NCBI GenBank assembly: GCA_003833135.1
Contig: QZLH01000383.1
Coordinates: forward strand, 34,841 to 82,911
DNA length: 48,071 nt
Source: Oehlia diaphana
Lineage: Eukaryota > Glomeromycota > Glomeromycetes > Glomerales > Glomeraceae
Direction: 5' to 3'
The notes under the pieces are model-generated. The model was not told where the DNA came from. It did no database searches and was given only the letters and a program-made list of their open reading frames with translations. Each line of letters starts with the position of its first letter. Position 1 is the stretch's first letter. Made by a program: the position numbers and the translations under genes. Shown here one piece after another: positions 1-12,765 of the stretch.

Positions 1-26
1 TTTTTTTTTTTTTTTTTTTTTTTTTT
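1..26. repeat. Poly-T run at the window edge
   Basis: The window starts with 26 consecutive T, followed by ordinary AT-rich sequence. It may be a contig edge, a homopolymer artefact or the A-tail scar of a retroelement inserted on the minus strand. The sequence outside the window would decide. Confidence 0.7.
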
Positions 27-1883
27 CAATAAAGAATATCCTCATTAAATTATTATCAAATGCTTTAAATATTTGATTATTGGGGTTTATTCCTTATTGT
101 TTGTTTAATTCCGTTATCCCGTTAATTCCGGTAATTAAGATAATTATATCTTCATAATATTTTTTTTCATATGAAAAACTTTCAAAATTTTTAAACTTCA
201 GGTTTCGGGTTTCGGATTCAACTCGTTAAACAGGTATCTCCGAATTTCCGAAAAAAAAAACAAATCTCCATTTGATAAAAGTGATCGATCTGATCGAAGG
301 ATATGACGATTATGACAAATAAAAATAATAAGATTTTTTTAACCCTTTTTTATTTTTCCTTTTTATTTTTTTATTCTAATTTTTCTTTTTTTTTAAAAAA
401 AAAAAAAAATTTTTTAAAAGATGAAAATCTTTTTAATACTAAATTTGGTAATTCATTCAATATATATATTGAGAAATTTGTGTTTAAAAATTATTTTTGA
501 CCGAGATTCATTTGGAAGATCATTTCGTAATAAAATAAAAGAAAAATTAGGTTATTTATTTTTATGCACCTTTTTTTGCCAAGAGTTACGCGGTCAGAGA
601 TATATAAAGTAAAGTGTCAGTTTTTTTAATAGGTTATCGCGGTATTCCCCTTTATTTGGTGATTGATTATGTCGATTATTTAAGATCACGCCACCCATTT
701 TTCTTAAAAGATTTTCCAAATGATATCAATATAAAATAATATAATAATAAATAATTCATTGATGATAATAATGTAATTATTATTATTATTATGTGAAATA
801 CTTTTGTTACTTTTTAAAAGTTAAAAAGGGTGAAAAAATCGGGGTTAGATGTATTTGAATCGGACTACTCGGAAATTAATCTAATTTTCTAATTTTGGTA
901 TTATTATAATAAATGATGAATTTTTAATTCCGTGTCAATGGTATACCTTGTTTTGGACTTTTGGATTATGAATTACCAAAAAGAATAAAAAATTTTTTCT
1001 TTTTAAAAAAGTAGGTTAATTAAAAGGTAAAAGGTAAAAGATAATAGGTTAATAATGATTTGTTTAAAAAAAAAGTGATTATATAAAAAATTATAAAAAT
1101 TTCAAAAGGTTTAATTAAAATAATTAAAAGGTAATAATAAAAAATTGACCGGAATTATTAAAATCACATGATATAATTTCCAAATTGTATGATAGTATTA
1201 TTGATAGTATTATTGATAGTATTATTTATAGTATTATTAAATTTTTTAAAATTTTTATCCTTATGAATAAAAAAAAAATTAAAAGAATATTTTGTTTAAA
1301 AAAAAATGTCCCTATAAAAGAACTTTTTAAATCCAATAAATGCCGTAATTCTATAATTCTGATACTTTGTAATCCCGATTTCCAAATCCCGAAATTGAAA
1401 ATCCCGAAATTCAATATTCTGATGTTTTACAATTTCAATTCATTATAATAAACTTTTTATTGAATAATATATGTGAAAAAAAATAAGTAAAATATGTAGA
1501 CTATCTGTAACAGTTATTGTGAAGTGAGAAAAGTTTACTTTTTAATATAAATCTAATTATATATAAATTCCTAATTATAAATCTATCAGTATATTGAATT
1601 TCGGGATTTTATGGCTTAAGGATTTTCAATTTCTTATATATATATATACGGATTTTCGGTTTTTGATAGTATGAGTGTCGAGATTATAAATTTAGAGATT
1701 TCGTACCAATTCATTAGGACTGGGATTATAGATCTCAGGAATTTATGAATTTGTATGAATTAAATGGTTCTAATTATTTCAAAGAAAATTCCATCTTAGT
1801 AGAGGAGGATATAGATGGGATGTTTATATGGTTAGTATCAGACATGTGATTTGTTTAACCATATTATTAGTATTTTAATTAAA
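27..1883. other. AT-rich intergenic sequence
   Basis: No coding region is supported. The short open frames here are poly-A/T readings encoding K/N/F/I/L-rich peptides. Around 1370-1425 and 1600-1710 the motif ATCCCGAAATT and its complement recur several times. The same wording is seen near 9.1 kb and 44.57 kb, so these are probably scraps of the dispersed repeat annotated at those places. Confidence 0.5.
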
Positions 1884-2072
1884 GTAAGCATTTCAAAGTA
1901 TTTTCCTATATTCAGTAAAGTAAACATTTCAAAATATTTTCATATATTATATTTAGTAAACATTTCATATACTGTATTTAGTAAAGTAAACATTTCAAAA
2001 TATTTTTTTATATACTGTATATAGTAAAATAAACATTTCAAAGTATTTTCCTATACTATATAAGTATTTTTT
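1884..2072. repeat. Minisatellite, about five degenerate copies
   Basis: Units built on AGTAAAGTAAACATTTCAAA followed by ATATTTT and a TATACTGTAT-like tail repeat about five times with a period of roughly 25-45 bp; the third copy is shortened. Copies differ by a few substitutions and by tail length. No open frame runs through it. Confidence 0.75.
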
Positions 2073-5000
2073 TTTTTAATATATTCTATATTTATTAAAT
2101 ACTATTAATATGAATTTTTTCAATAACAAATTTATTTTTTTTTTTATTGATTTTATAAAATTGCAATTTTTATATATAGTAGCTGCTAGAAATTTTAAAA
2201 TAATAATTTAAATATTATCATTATATAAAATATATAATCTGAAATAAAAAAAAATAATAAAATATACCTGGAAATTTTCATTGTATAGCGAAAGTTGAAA
2301 ATTTTCATCCATTTGTAATTTTGTACAATTGCAATTTTTAATAAAGTTTTAACCAGATATACTATAAACAAAAAAAAAAAGAAATAAAAATAATAATATA
2401 AGATATAATAATATAATTATAAAAAAATCAGATTTATAATAAATATTTATAGGCTTTATTTTATTATATAATTTTTATTAAAAATTCTTAAAATTTTTTT
2501 ATAATTTTATTTATAATTAACTTTTATATACTAGTATTATTATTTTAAAAAAAAGTATTAATATATTAAATTATTAATTATTATAATGTTAATTAAACAT
2601 TTAATTTAGTCTAATATAATAATATAATATGTATTTATATTATAAAATAATAAAAAAAATTAATATATTATTTCTATTAATTGTAAAAAAATCTAAATAA
2701 ATAAAATAAATATTAAAATATTCATTTTAATAAGATGAATTTAACAAATTTAAATCCAATTACTGATTTTTGAAATAGAAAATTTAAATCTAAAAAATTA
2801 ATATATTTTGAAACCAGAATTTATTATAAGATTTATACAAAAATCAGTTCTAAATTTTTTTAGTATTATTTAGATTCTAATTGATATAAAATTTTGAATA
2901 TTTCTAAAATAAATTATAAATTATACTTTTAATAAATTATTAATTAATTTTTTTAAAAAATTAAAAATTATAATTATATAATTTTTTATTAATACTTGAT
3001 AGTTCAATTTTAAGAAACCTTTTTTATTTTATAATTCTTATTGAATTTTATAATTTAATAAATTGGATTACTAAGTACTAAAAAAATTGTAAAAACTGTT
3101 TTTTTTTTGAATTTTAGTAAAAAAATAATTTAGCCAAAAATTAATTATAATCTATATTTTGTATATTTAAAAATCTGTTGATATATTTAAGAATATAATA
3201 TTATTTAATAAATTAATAAAATAAAATAAATCTTTTTTATTAAATAAAATAATATTTATTAATAATCTACTATATATTCAAATCTTTTAATTTATTTTTA
3301 TTATAAATTCAATAAAATAATTAAAGTATTTTATTAAACAACTTATATATATATATATTTATAAAAGTAATTTTTTATATTATCAATTATATTTATATAA
3401 TTAAAAAATTTTGTAATGCTTAATTTAACTGTATAAATAAATTTCAATTTGCTAGTTTATTATAGTATATTAAACAAATTAAAAAAAGCAAAATTTATAT
3501 AATAATAATATAATTTCAGCCAGCATTACAGTTAATACTGGTACAAAGTAACAAGTTATAACTAGTATTTCTTTATAATAATTAATAATAAACCTATTAC
3601 TTAATTATATATAATATATATTTTTATTATTTAAAATACAAGTATCTTTTATAATTAAAAATTTATAAATAATAATAATCTAATAATTAAATAGTTTATC
3701 AGTAGTTTACTACTTTTGTCTATTAATATAATTTTAAAATTTTGTTAACAATTTTAATAATTTTAATAATTTAAGATTTTTACTATTAATAAGTAAAATT
3801 CATTTTATTAAAATTTAAATAATGATAATTTTAAAATTTGTTAATGATTTAAGATTTTTGCTATTAATAAATAAATTTAATTCATGATCTAAATATTGAT
3901 TAGTGAAAATTCATAAATAATAAGAATCTGCTGTCATTATAAAGACAAGTCATTTTTTAATTTTTATCAGAAGAAAAATTAATAATGTATTTGAAAGCTA
4001 TGGTTTTTCTGCTATAAAATACTGCATAACATTTTCATTTTGTTACATTATATGCAGTAATACCTTACCTATAAAAATGCTAATTAAATGAATTTCATTA
4101 ATGATCTACAAAATTTTGCCCCATTTTTTGATAATAATTTTCACTGATTTATAACCAGATCTTGAATTAATTTATTTAAAAATTATTATATTAAATATTT
4201 CAATGTAATTCAGTACACTTAAATATTTTTATTTATAATAAAAATAGGAATTTTTTTTTATATATTATATTTATACAATTAATTAATAGAAACTCTATTC
4301 CGTCAATTATACTTGAAAATTTAAAAAATAATAATGTAATATATTATATAAAATATTTTTATTTTTTAATATTTCTTGAAAAAATTATATATATTATCAA
4401 AATTATTTTATAATTTTAGATTAATTTAATTTTATAATATAATTTTATATATAATAAATATAATTATCAGAAGATTTTACTGGATTTCAAAAAGTATAAA
4501 GAAATTTTTAATAATTTTAACCTTATTAGCAATAATTTTAATTAGACTTTATACATATTTTAAATATATAAAGTTAATTAATAAGATGAAAATAATAAAT
4601 ACTAAACTTAACTAAAATTATTGCAATTATTGCTAATAAAACTGAAATTATCTAAAAATTTCTTTTTTATTTCTGAATATTGGCAAAAATTCCTGCCCAG
4701 TTGGTTATTTTTATATACTTTAGAGTTAACTGAAATTAATTCAAAATTAAAAAAATATTTTAATAACATTATTTATAAAATAAATATTAATAAAATTATA
4801 ATAAAAAAGTAAAACTAAATATTAAAATATCCTGCCTATATTAAATATTATAACTTGTATAATATAATTACAAAAAATTTTATTATCATTTACTTTAGAG
4901 AAATTATAGAAATACTTTATATAGCAATTGCAAAGTAAAAATATTATAAACTGAAATAAAGAAATTATATTAAAATATTTGAATTAATATTAAAAGAATT

Positions 5001-5172
5001 TTATTTAATAATCAGTTAAATATAATCTAAAATATGTTTTTATAAGATACAATTTAGAGAGAAAATTTGATGTTAATACCATTTAAACTTATTAAATATG
5101 TATTTAAAACTATTATAATATATTAAATTGAAAAAGAAATAATATCAATAAAGATAATAAAATTTGTAAATG
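2073..5172. other. Extreme AT desert
   Basis: More than 3 kb of almost pure A/T with no codon structure longer than short low-complexity frames. It probably represents old, mutated transposable-element sequence. Apart from the inverted repeat at 4524-4641 nothing specific can be supported. Confidence 0.6.
4524..4641. repeat. Small inverted repeat
   Basis: TTATTAGCAATAATTTTAAT near 4527 recurs as its reverse complement, with a small insertion, near 4612-4638. About 60 bp of A/T lies between. The form suits a small foldback or MITE-like relic, but no target duplication is evident. Confidence 0.4.
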
Positions 5173-5700
5173 ATCCAATTTAGTATTTCAACCTGTGGAT
5201 AATCTATTATCTGTTAATCCAATCCGTTTAATATCCATCACCCATCAATCTGATTCGTTTAATAAAATACAATCCAGATATCTGTAGTGACAGATTAAAG
5301 ATTATCCGGATATCCTAATAGATCCATCTGGATACCCTTTAATAATCTAAAATATAGAAATTTACTCCAAAGTTTAAGTGGCTGAAAAACTAAAAACTGA
5401 AGGATCTAAAAAAGAAAAACAAAATTAGTGAAAATTGAAAAGAAACAAAAAAAATAATGAAAAAAAAAATAAAATAAGTTAACCTAACCATTGTTTCTGA
5501 AGCCAGGTAATCAAAAAACTGAAGGATTTAACAAAATTAGAAAAGTTCGTGCAGATAATCTGTTAGTGATACAGATAATCTGGATGATCTGTTATGGATA
5601 TCCTCTAATTCTCTTATCCGTATCCATTTATCATCTGTATCCGTTTAAAAAATCTTATCTGGATAACTGCAAATGAACAGGTTGAAATACTAATCCAATT
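5173..5700. mobile_element. hAT-like non-autonomous element with 8-bp TSD
   Basis: The element proper is 5181-5692 (512 bp). It begins TAGTATTTCAACCTGT and ends with the reverse complement of that sequence apart from one or two innermost bases. It is flanked on both sides by the identical octamer ATCCAATT (5173-5180 and 5693-5700). An 8-bp target duplication with short terminal inverted repeats is the signature of hAT elements. The interior has many subterminal copies of AGATAATCTG/CAGATTAT/GGATATCC, as expected of hAT transposase-binding sites. No transposase is encoded; the open frame at 5491-5676 is a by-product of these repeats. The exact TSD suggests fairly recent insertion. Confidence 0.85.
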
Positions 5701-6413
5701 GATAAACCAAGGCTGATGCATTATATATAATATAAATATTATAATTTATAAATATAAAATCATTAAAAGATCTCTTTTAATAAAACAGAAAATATACTTT
5801 TGAGAAAAAGATCTTTAATACAATATTGATGTAAATATTCTTCTTATAAGTTTTTAAAAGTATTTTTGTGCTAGTGTTAAAACTTCCAGAAAACTTAAAA
5901 TATATAATATTCAAATCATTGATATACAAATTGTTTCTTATATTATATATATATACTGATATATTAATATTGATATAACAATTTTTGTAGAAGATTGAAT
6001 TATACTGATAGAAATATCACTTTATAAGCCATAGTTTGCAAAAAAATTGAAGTTAAAGGTACTATTTTTCCATTTGCTTTATCTTTTATAAGAGAATATA
6101 TGCTTATTTTTGGACTTATATCATACTATATCTGTTTATAATACCTGATCCTATCAAAATAAGTTATTAATTTTTGTGCATTACTTTTATCATTTCAATA
6201 GTTTGAAATTCAGTTATCTTATTTTACAATTATAATATTTATGTATTTATTATTAATTGCATGTAAAACAAGTAAATTAATAATTAGATAAAGTTGTTTA
6301 GCAGAGTTAAAGCTGCTTATATTTGAATTGTCATAAAAATATAATATTAAAAAAAAGAATTATAACTTCAAGGTGTTATTTCACCATTTTGATTAAATAA
6401 ATTTGCTGTTTAT
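5701..6413. other. AT-rich spacer, nothing recognised
   Basis: No coding frame, RNA gene or clear repeat could be supported between the two transposon-like elements. Confidence 0.4.
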
Positions 6414-6967
6414 ACTATACTTGTAGCTGAAACCCCCTCAGTTTTGGCCAGATTTCAGTTTCGGACTTTTGGCCTTTTGGCCAGTATCAGTTTACAAACC
6501 TTGTTTCTGAAACTAAAACTCTAGCCAAAATCTGAAATCATGTCTGAAACCTTTTATATAGCTAAAACTATGGCTGAAAGTGCCTGAAACTATGCCTGAC
6601 CTTTCACAGTTCTATTTTAAGCTTTTCATATATAGTCATACGTCATACTATACAATAATTCTGGCCAGAATTATCACTAATTCTCATGACTCATGTATAG
6701 TATGCACATGAATGTGTATATAGCAAACCTGAATATTCCTTATTTTCTTTCAATAATTTAGCATTTTAGTTCATTAATAATATAATAATTATAAAAATTA
6801 ATAAATAAAATAATAAAAAGGTTTCGGACATTCAGTTATAATAAAAAATAGGTTCGGCCTATATAAAGTTTCGGACAAGGTTTCAGATTTCAGACAAGAT
6901 TTTGGACTAGTGTTTCAGACTTTCAGTTTCGGCCATACCCTTGGAAGGTTTCGGCTACAAGTATAGT
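6414..6967. mobile_element. Inverted-repeat element with subterminal motifs
   Basis: ACTATACTTGTAGCTGAAAC at the left is matched inverted at the right end as GGTTTCGGCTACAAGTATAGT. Both halves are packed with short motifs of the type CTGAAACT, GGCCAAAA and TTTCGGAC, more GC-rich than the surroundings. This is typical of a non-autonomous DNA transposon with subterminal binding sites. The flanks share only TTAT, so the target-site length and superfamily are unresolved. No transposase is present. Confidence 0.65.
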
Positions 6968-8609
6968 TTATACTTTATACTTAAAGTAAATTGTTAAATT
7001 ATTTGTATTTCAATTTTAATAAAATGTAAAAAATATACTATATACTCTATATATAATAATGAATAATAACCAATTTTGAATAGAAATTAAAATATAAAAA
7101 GTGTATTTATATGTATTGTTTGTTTTTAAATTAAAAAACCTTATTTATTGAACAAAAAATGGTTAATGATTCAGGGCAAATCACATGAAATTACATATTT
7201 CATTGCAATCTCCTACAATTAAAAAACAAACAAAAATCACGCGCAGATCTTATCTGTTAATAAAAAATATGACTCATTTAAGTTCATCATGTGATCTTTT
7301 ATCGAGTTAGGTTTCTCCTTTTTTTTTGCTTTACGATTCGATAAATTCAAGAATGTTTAGTTTTTGTAGCACAAATTTCCCCAACTAATATTTCGCCCCA
7401 ATTTTTCTCCTCAATCTCTTTTAATACATTGCATAAGAAAAGTAAATCATTGGACAATTTTTTTTAAAAAAAAGAACTGATCATCTGTTCATGTATGTCT
7501 TGCGCGACTTTAGAATTAGAATAATTAAACATTTTCTCTTTGTTATTAGAACTTTATTTATAAAAGAGAACAAAAAGAAACAAAGAAAGATAAACTAGAT
7601 TTAGAAATCAGAACGATGATGAAAATGATGTTGTGTAATACATGAAGATGTAGAAACGTGTTCGTATGGAAAGAATTGTTTATTGTAGTATTCATTTTTA
7701 TTCGGTCCGAAATCAAAATTTAAATTACCAGACAAGATTTTATCTGAGCTGATCCTGAGTCATCATTCATTAAATATGTTCCACTACTTTAATGCTACCG
7801 AGAATTACTCAAAATGGAAATAAAAATATAGATCAAAGTCGACTTTGAAAAAAGATAGAAAGTAGAATAACATTTCAAGAAACTATTTACTTAAAATGGG
7901 TAAATAATTCCTTATCGTTTCTCAAATTATATCGTACATCATAACAAGATTTTATACTTGGTGAAAGATTTGATTATAGATAAAACATAAGATAGAAAAC
8001 AAGTAAATAAACAAGTATTATCTAATGTATCCCAAACTTTAATTTTTGTCAGCCGTAATTACAATCTGTACATAATCAGGCACGTAAAAACCGATCTGAT
8101 GTCAAAATTAATGATAAACAAAAGATATTAATTAATCGACACGTTATCCCTTAGATAATTTGTAGATGATTTGGAACAGGTCTTTGTGCCTGAAATTAGT
8201 TTTTTTAATTGTTGTTCTTTGTTTCATAAATTTTTATACAATAAAGTATTCTCTTCCGGGGTCTATTCTAATTATACCTTATTTGTGTAAAAATTGTCTG
8301 ATTTTTTTTTATTTTTTTATTTACATTGTTTCTGAATTCGTTTTTTTTTGTTTTAATTGATAACCAATACAAACGATATAGATGGTACAAGTGGTGCAGA
8401 TAGTACAAAAAAATGATGTAGCTGGTACACATAATTATTTGCGGGCTAATTTATCAAGTGAAATAATTTATAATTTTTTTAAAAAGGAGCCGTAATGGTT
8501 TATTATTTAGACTTTGCATTTTTGTTTCCTCGTTTGAATTTTTTTTTTTTTTTAAGTAGGAAAAAACATTCTTTAATATTTCTTTTTACATAGTTCCTAA
8601 AATCTCGAT
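6968..8609. other. Intergenic region without recognised genes
   Basis: Slightly less AT-extreme than the left desert, with islands such as CACGCGCAGATC near 7240. Frames are short and interrupted. The frame at 8166-8360 is hydrophobic low-complexity and lacks gene context. A short GGTACAAGTGG-type repeat lies at about 8380-8430. No gene is called. Confidence 0.4.
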
Positions 8610-9189
8610 AAAATTATGCTGAAATTTTGCTGAGATTCTGTAATATGTATAATCCCTTTAAATTGAAATAATTATAAGTTTAATACAATTATTAAAAGCA
8701 AATGATTTAGAAATTTAATAAATTACATTGCAGATTATTTATAAATTTCCAGTTAATCTTTATCTTTTCTTTAAGTAAATTAATTAAAAGTCTAATAAAT
8801 ATTGTATAGTATTCCACGATCTCTCTTGCTTTGGACGAAGAAATAATACATCAGCTTGAACATCTACTTGTTCTATTACTTTTTGTGATACCGCAAGCTC
8901 ATAAACTTTGTTTAAAAAAAAATCGATTTTCTGGTTAGTATACTTTAATAAATACAACAAAAATACATTAATTGTTTACAATTTTACAAATATTTTGTTA
9001 TAATTTAAATATTTTGTGATTGTAATTTTATTAGCGATGCAAAACGTCTGAATATAGAACTTAATTATAATACATTTAATTTAAAAAATTTATTTTTTTT
9101 CAAAAAAAAAACTTCGGGATTTGACTGTCAGGATTTAGTATCGGGATTATAGACTGTCAAGATTTGGATGTCGGGTTTTTGTGGTAAAC
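8610..9189 (+). repeat. Dispersed repeat, copy A
   Basis: The block contains AATACAATTATTAAAAGCAA near 8679, and ends in a ladder of AAATCYYGACA/TGTCARGATTT-type motifs followed by GTGGTAAACC near 9180. The reverse complement of the same two segments, in the same relative order, is found at 44308-44592. The two are therefore copies of one repeat family, this one longer. Boundaries are approximate. Confidence 0.6.
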
Positions 9190-10387
9190 CCCTAAAATTC
9201 ATTTATTCATTTTGATGATTTTCACAATGTGATCAGTGGTAAGGGGATACTGTATAAATTTTGAAAGTTATGTTCTTTAGCAGCGTCCTTCTATGACTAA
9301 TATAAAAATGGAATTCTTTAATAATTATTTAATAAAAACATGTGGACTTTGGTGTTTTAAAATTAAAGTAGGCTATGCCAAATTGATGTAAATAAGGATT
9401 TTGTATTAAATTATTTATTTTGCTCTTCTCCCTTAAATATTTTATTCTGGATTGCCCATTCCCACATGACCACATAATGAAAAGTAGGAAATCAAAGATT
9501 TCTGTTAATGGCCAAGAATCGTTTTTATATAATGTAGAAAACTCTACATGTGAACTTCATTGCTTTATAGCTTACAAAAAAAAATCGTTAATCTCGTAAG
9601 TATCCAATATAATAATCAAATTCATTGAAACGTTTCATTTAAAAGATATTCCACCCACTTAACTGTGAATTATCCTTCATTGAATATATATATATATATA
9701 TATCACACGACACGATCAAACTCTCAAGAGACGCTTACTCTTATTCTTCAATGACAACAAAGCTCACAATGACGTTATTCTTGAAAATTTTAGTTACTTA
9801 AATGTAGAATAAAGAAAAAAAATATTTAATGTTTCCGCAATAAACCGTTTTATCGTGTTATTGTCATATCATAATAATCATATGCATGATGTTTGATCTT
9901 TGGTGTAAATTTCTGTTCAGTTGGAAGAAATGAAGTTTGATAAACGGATTCAATAATCAAATTTAGTTATGTTAAAGTTTTTAGATACGACATTCATTTA
10001 AATTTTTTTTAGAATCACCTGTATAACGGGTGACAAATGAAAAGATAAATTTTCTACTTTAATTCTAGCCTAAATAAAAGGTTATATAATCTTTTTTTTT
10101 CTGTCATATTTTATTCGTAATAAGTTTTCTTTATAATAATATTTCGATAATAATAAGAACTATTATTTTATTCTTTGCTATTTTCAGTATCCAAAAATTG
10201 GATGAAATTCCACATCGCCATTTTAGTAATTTTCTTTTTGTTAAGGATATTCAATATTTTTAAGAAAATTCAAAAATTAAATTTGTTTTCTAAGTGTCTC
10301 AAATTTTTATTCAAAATAATGTGACTAAGTCCTTAATAATTAATTATATTACATTTTATTAGTCTAATGAGGAAAAAAAAAAATCCT
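9190..10387. other. Intergenic region 3' of the Rab GAP gene
   Basis: No conserved gene is seen. At about 9683-9702 there is a (TA)n stretch followed by a CT-rich leader and an ATG at 9751 that opens only 16 codons before a stop at 9799-9801. It could be a promoter and start of a decayed gene, or chance. Confidence 0.4.
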
Positions 10388-12765
10388 TTAAAACTGAGAA
10401 GATTCATTATTAAGTAGCTCTCTTAACAGATCGCTTACTACGGGTAGTTTCGCTGTAGTCGTATTAGATGAACTAGAAGTCTCCCCTTCTTCATCACTTG
10501 CAGGGTCTTTGCCTTTTCTTCTTCTAACTCCTTCGGAAGTTTCTTTCGTATTTTCTAATCTCTTTCTATCAATAGCATTAACCATTCGTTGAAACTGAAG
10601 AAAAAGGGTCTCGGCTCGTAGTAATGTTTCGTCAAGACGAATATTCATAGAAAGTTCATTTACATACTAAATATTTATTTATTTAGAAAGAAAGAAAGAA
10701 AGTTAAAATTATATATTAAAAATAAATACAATTATTTTTTTTCATACACTTGCCTTTAATATTTCATCAAACTGGGTTAAATTTTCCATTATTATGTCCC
10801 GATGTTTATCTATTATGGCTAAGGCAAAAAATAGATGAAATTGGGGGCTTAAATAATCGGTCCAAAGTACTTCCCACAAATAAAGTACATCGTCCCATTT
10901 GAACTCCCTTTTGAACCAAATAAGTATCCAACGGAAACAGAAAAATAGATTTAATGATTCTGTTTTTTCTGTGAAGCAAAAGTAACATAAGGATCCATAA
11001 ATATCATTATTATATGTTGACTTACAACACGAAGAACTACATTAAATAACTTACGAAGGTGTTTATATAGGCGAGGATCCATAAATTGAATTAAATGATC
11101 AAGTGTTAAAAGTTGTTTTCTCATGCTAACTTGATCTCTATAGAAATTTGATTCCTATCAATAATCACGAAAAAAAAAAAAAAAATAATTATAAACATGC
11201 AACTTATTAGTCATAAAAATAACTTAAATGGACATGTACCACACGGTTCATAAATCCCACGAAAGCCCAAAATGCTGTAATTTCATCACGCATTACGACA
11301 TACACTGGTGCCAATAAGTCACTCATACCTTGGACATATCCTATATACAATGATTGGTTTTTTTAGAGTTCTGCTTGATGTATAAAATTAAAAAAAACTC
11401 AAACCCACTCACAGAAAGAAATAGACTAACCGAGATCTTTTTTATAAAAATTATATGTCATCAAAATAGCCTTCATGGATTCAAGATGATTGTTTGTAAG
11501 GGTTGAAGATGCTGATGATAATGGATCAGGATGAGGAATATCTTCAACAGCAAAAAATGATATGGTGCGATCAGTCCGAATTACATCCTTCTCTATAAAT
11601 AAATTTTCACATAAATTCTATGGAAAAAAAAAAAATTATTTGAAATTAATTATTATATATGTACGAACCTATTCTACATTTCTGTTCTTTGTAGTTACTA
11701 CTAGATTGTACTTCAGGATCATCCCACCACTCTCTTTTCAAATCCAAATATTCTTTTCTATAAAATAAATTTTTTTAAATAAATTAAAAAATATCAAAAT
11801 AACAAACATTAATACATACTTCTTAGCTTCCAATATACTATCTCTTTCTACTCGACTTGAATCCCATGGATAAATACCTAAGAAAAATTTCCATACTTCA
11901 ATTCTAATGTCATCTTCCACTCCCTTTTAATATGAATATGAGAGAACATCAATAACTTCATATAATTAAGGAGTAGTACTATATATGAAAAACTTACACC
12001 TCGAAATACTGCCTCTCGTACTTCACTTATTTCTACCCTAAGTCTTCCTTCTGCATCATCAAAAAAAGAAAACCATTTTTCAGCATTAAGAGGTTCAGAG
12101 CGACTAGCATGCAATGGCGGTAATGTTGAATCGCCCTAATTTACAGATATTACAATAAAAAAGAGATACATACATAATACATATTATAAATTATGAAACA
12201 ATGGAAAACATCTCTCACTAATGAGAGATATATTTTTGCAAAGACATTACATACGCTCAAAACTTCAAAAGTCCCCACCTCTGTTTCTTCCTCCCAGGGC
12301 TTAAGTTCTGTATCAGACCAACGTTTTCTCCAATTATTTGATAAAAGTTGATCTGGATGTTCTAATCTAGCCGCATCCTCAGATTGCTCAGCAACATTTA
12401 AAGCCCATTTCGCCAGATAAAGTCTTCCTGCATCATATTCTTCAACTGTAGGGTCCGATTGTAGAAGATTATTAACTCCAGGAGGAAGGTGCGGTATAAT
12501 AGGGCGTGCTATTGGATGCTCAAGTATATTTGCTATCGAAATATAAAAATTTTGTAATTAGACATAGTAGTTCAATAATAGTTAATTAATAAATAGTTAA
12601 TTAAAAAATAAGCCTAACCGGCAGTATCGCGAGAAAAACGAGCAACTTTGGAGAACCGTTCTAAAACGTTCCATTTGACAGTCTAATAATAAAAAGGTTT
12701 ATTTAAATACAAGGTATTTTATAAAATCGTATATGTTAAAGACAACACACCTCAATATGTTCCAT
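10388..12765 (-). CDS. GYP7: Rab GTPase-activating protein, Gyp7/TBC1D15 type
   Basis: Predicted to stimulate GTP hydrolysis by a Rab such as Ypt7/Rab7 in vesicle traffic. Eleven exons fit one frame: 12751-12765, 12619-12682, 12255-12532, 11998-12135, 11820-11923, 11669-11757, 11592-11431, 11340-11240, 11154-11055, 10968-10754, 10666-10388, giving 514 aa. The TBC domain spans about residues 150-430. It shows motif A R172-W176 (RIEVW), motif B IEKDVIR with arginine finger R235, and motif C YVQGMSD with glutamine finger Q287; FCFRW and WEVLW follow. The C-terminal tail is acidic and Ser/Thr-rich. The last intron uses a GC donor (AAAG/GCAAGT), required for EILK-YVNELSM to join in frame. The start is a minimal choice: residues before FEVL are shorter than in family members of about 650-800 aa. 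The upstream 200 bp has open pieces in other frames, so an N-terminal exon may be missed or lost. The gene is divergent from the kelch gene. Confidence 0.9.

Noticed and set aside
303..612. Two overlapping open frames of 65 and 63 codons
   Set aside because: Poly-T/poly-A readings giving Phe/Lys/Asn-rich peptides, with no conserved motif or gene context.
1185..1448. Open frames on both strands (87 and 62 codons)
   Set aside because: They arise from GATAGTATTATT and ATCCCGAAATT repeats; both strands open together, as expected of low-complexity AT sequence.
5491..5676. 61-codon frame
   Set aside because: Lies wholly within the hAT-like non-autonomous element and is made of its subterminal repeats.
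8166..8360. 64-codon hydrophobic frame
   Set aside because: T-rich low-complexity sequence, no signal-peptide-plus-body structure, no flanking splice evidence.
11562..11768. Plus-strand frame opposite the Rab GAP gene
   Set aside because: Antisense to conserved TBC exons; the minus strand carries the catalytic motifs.
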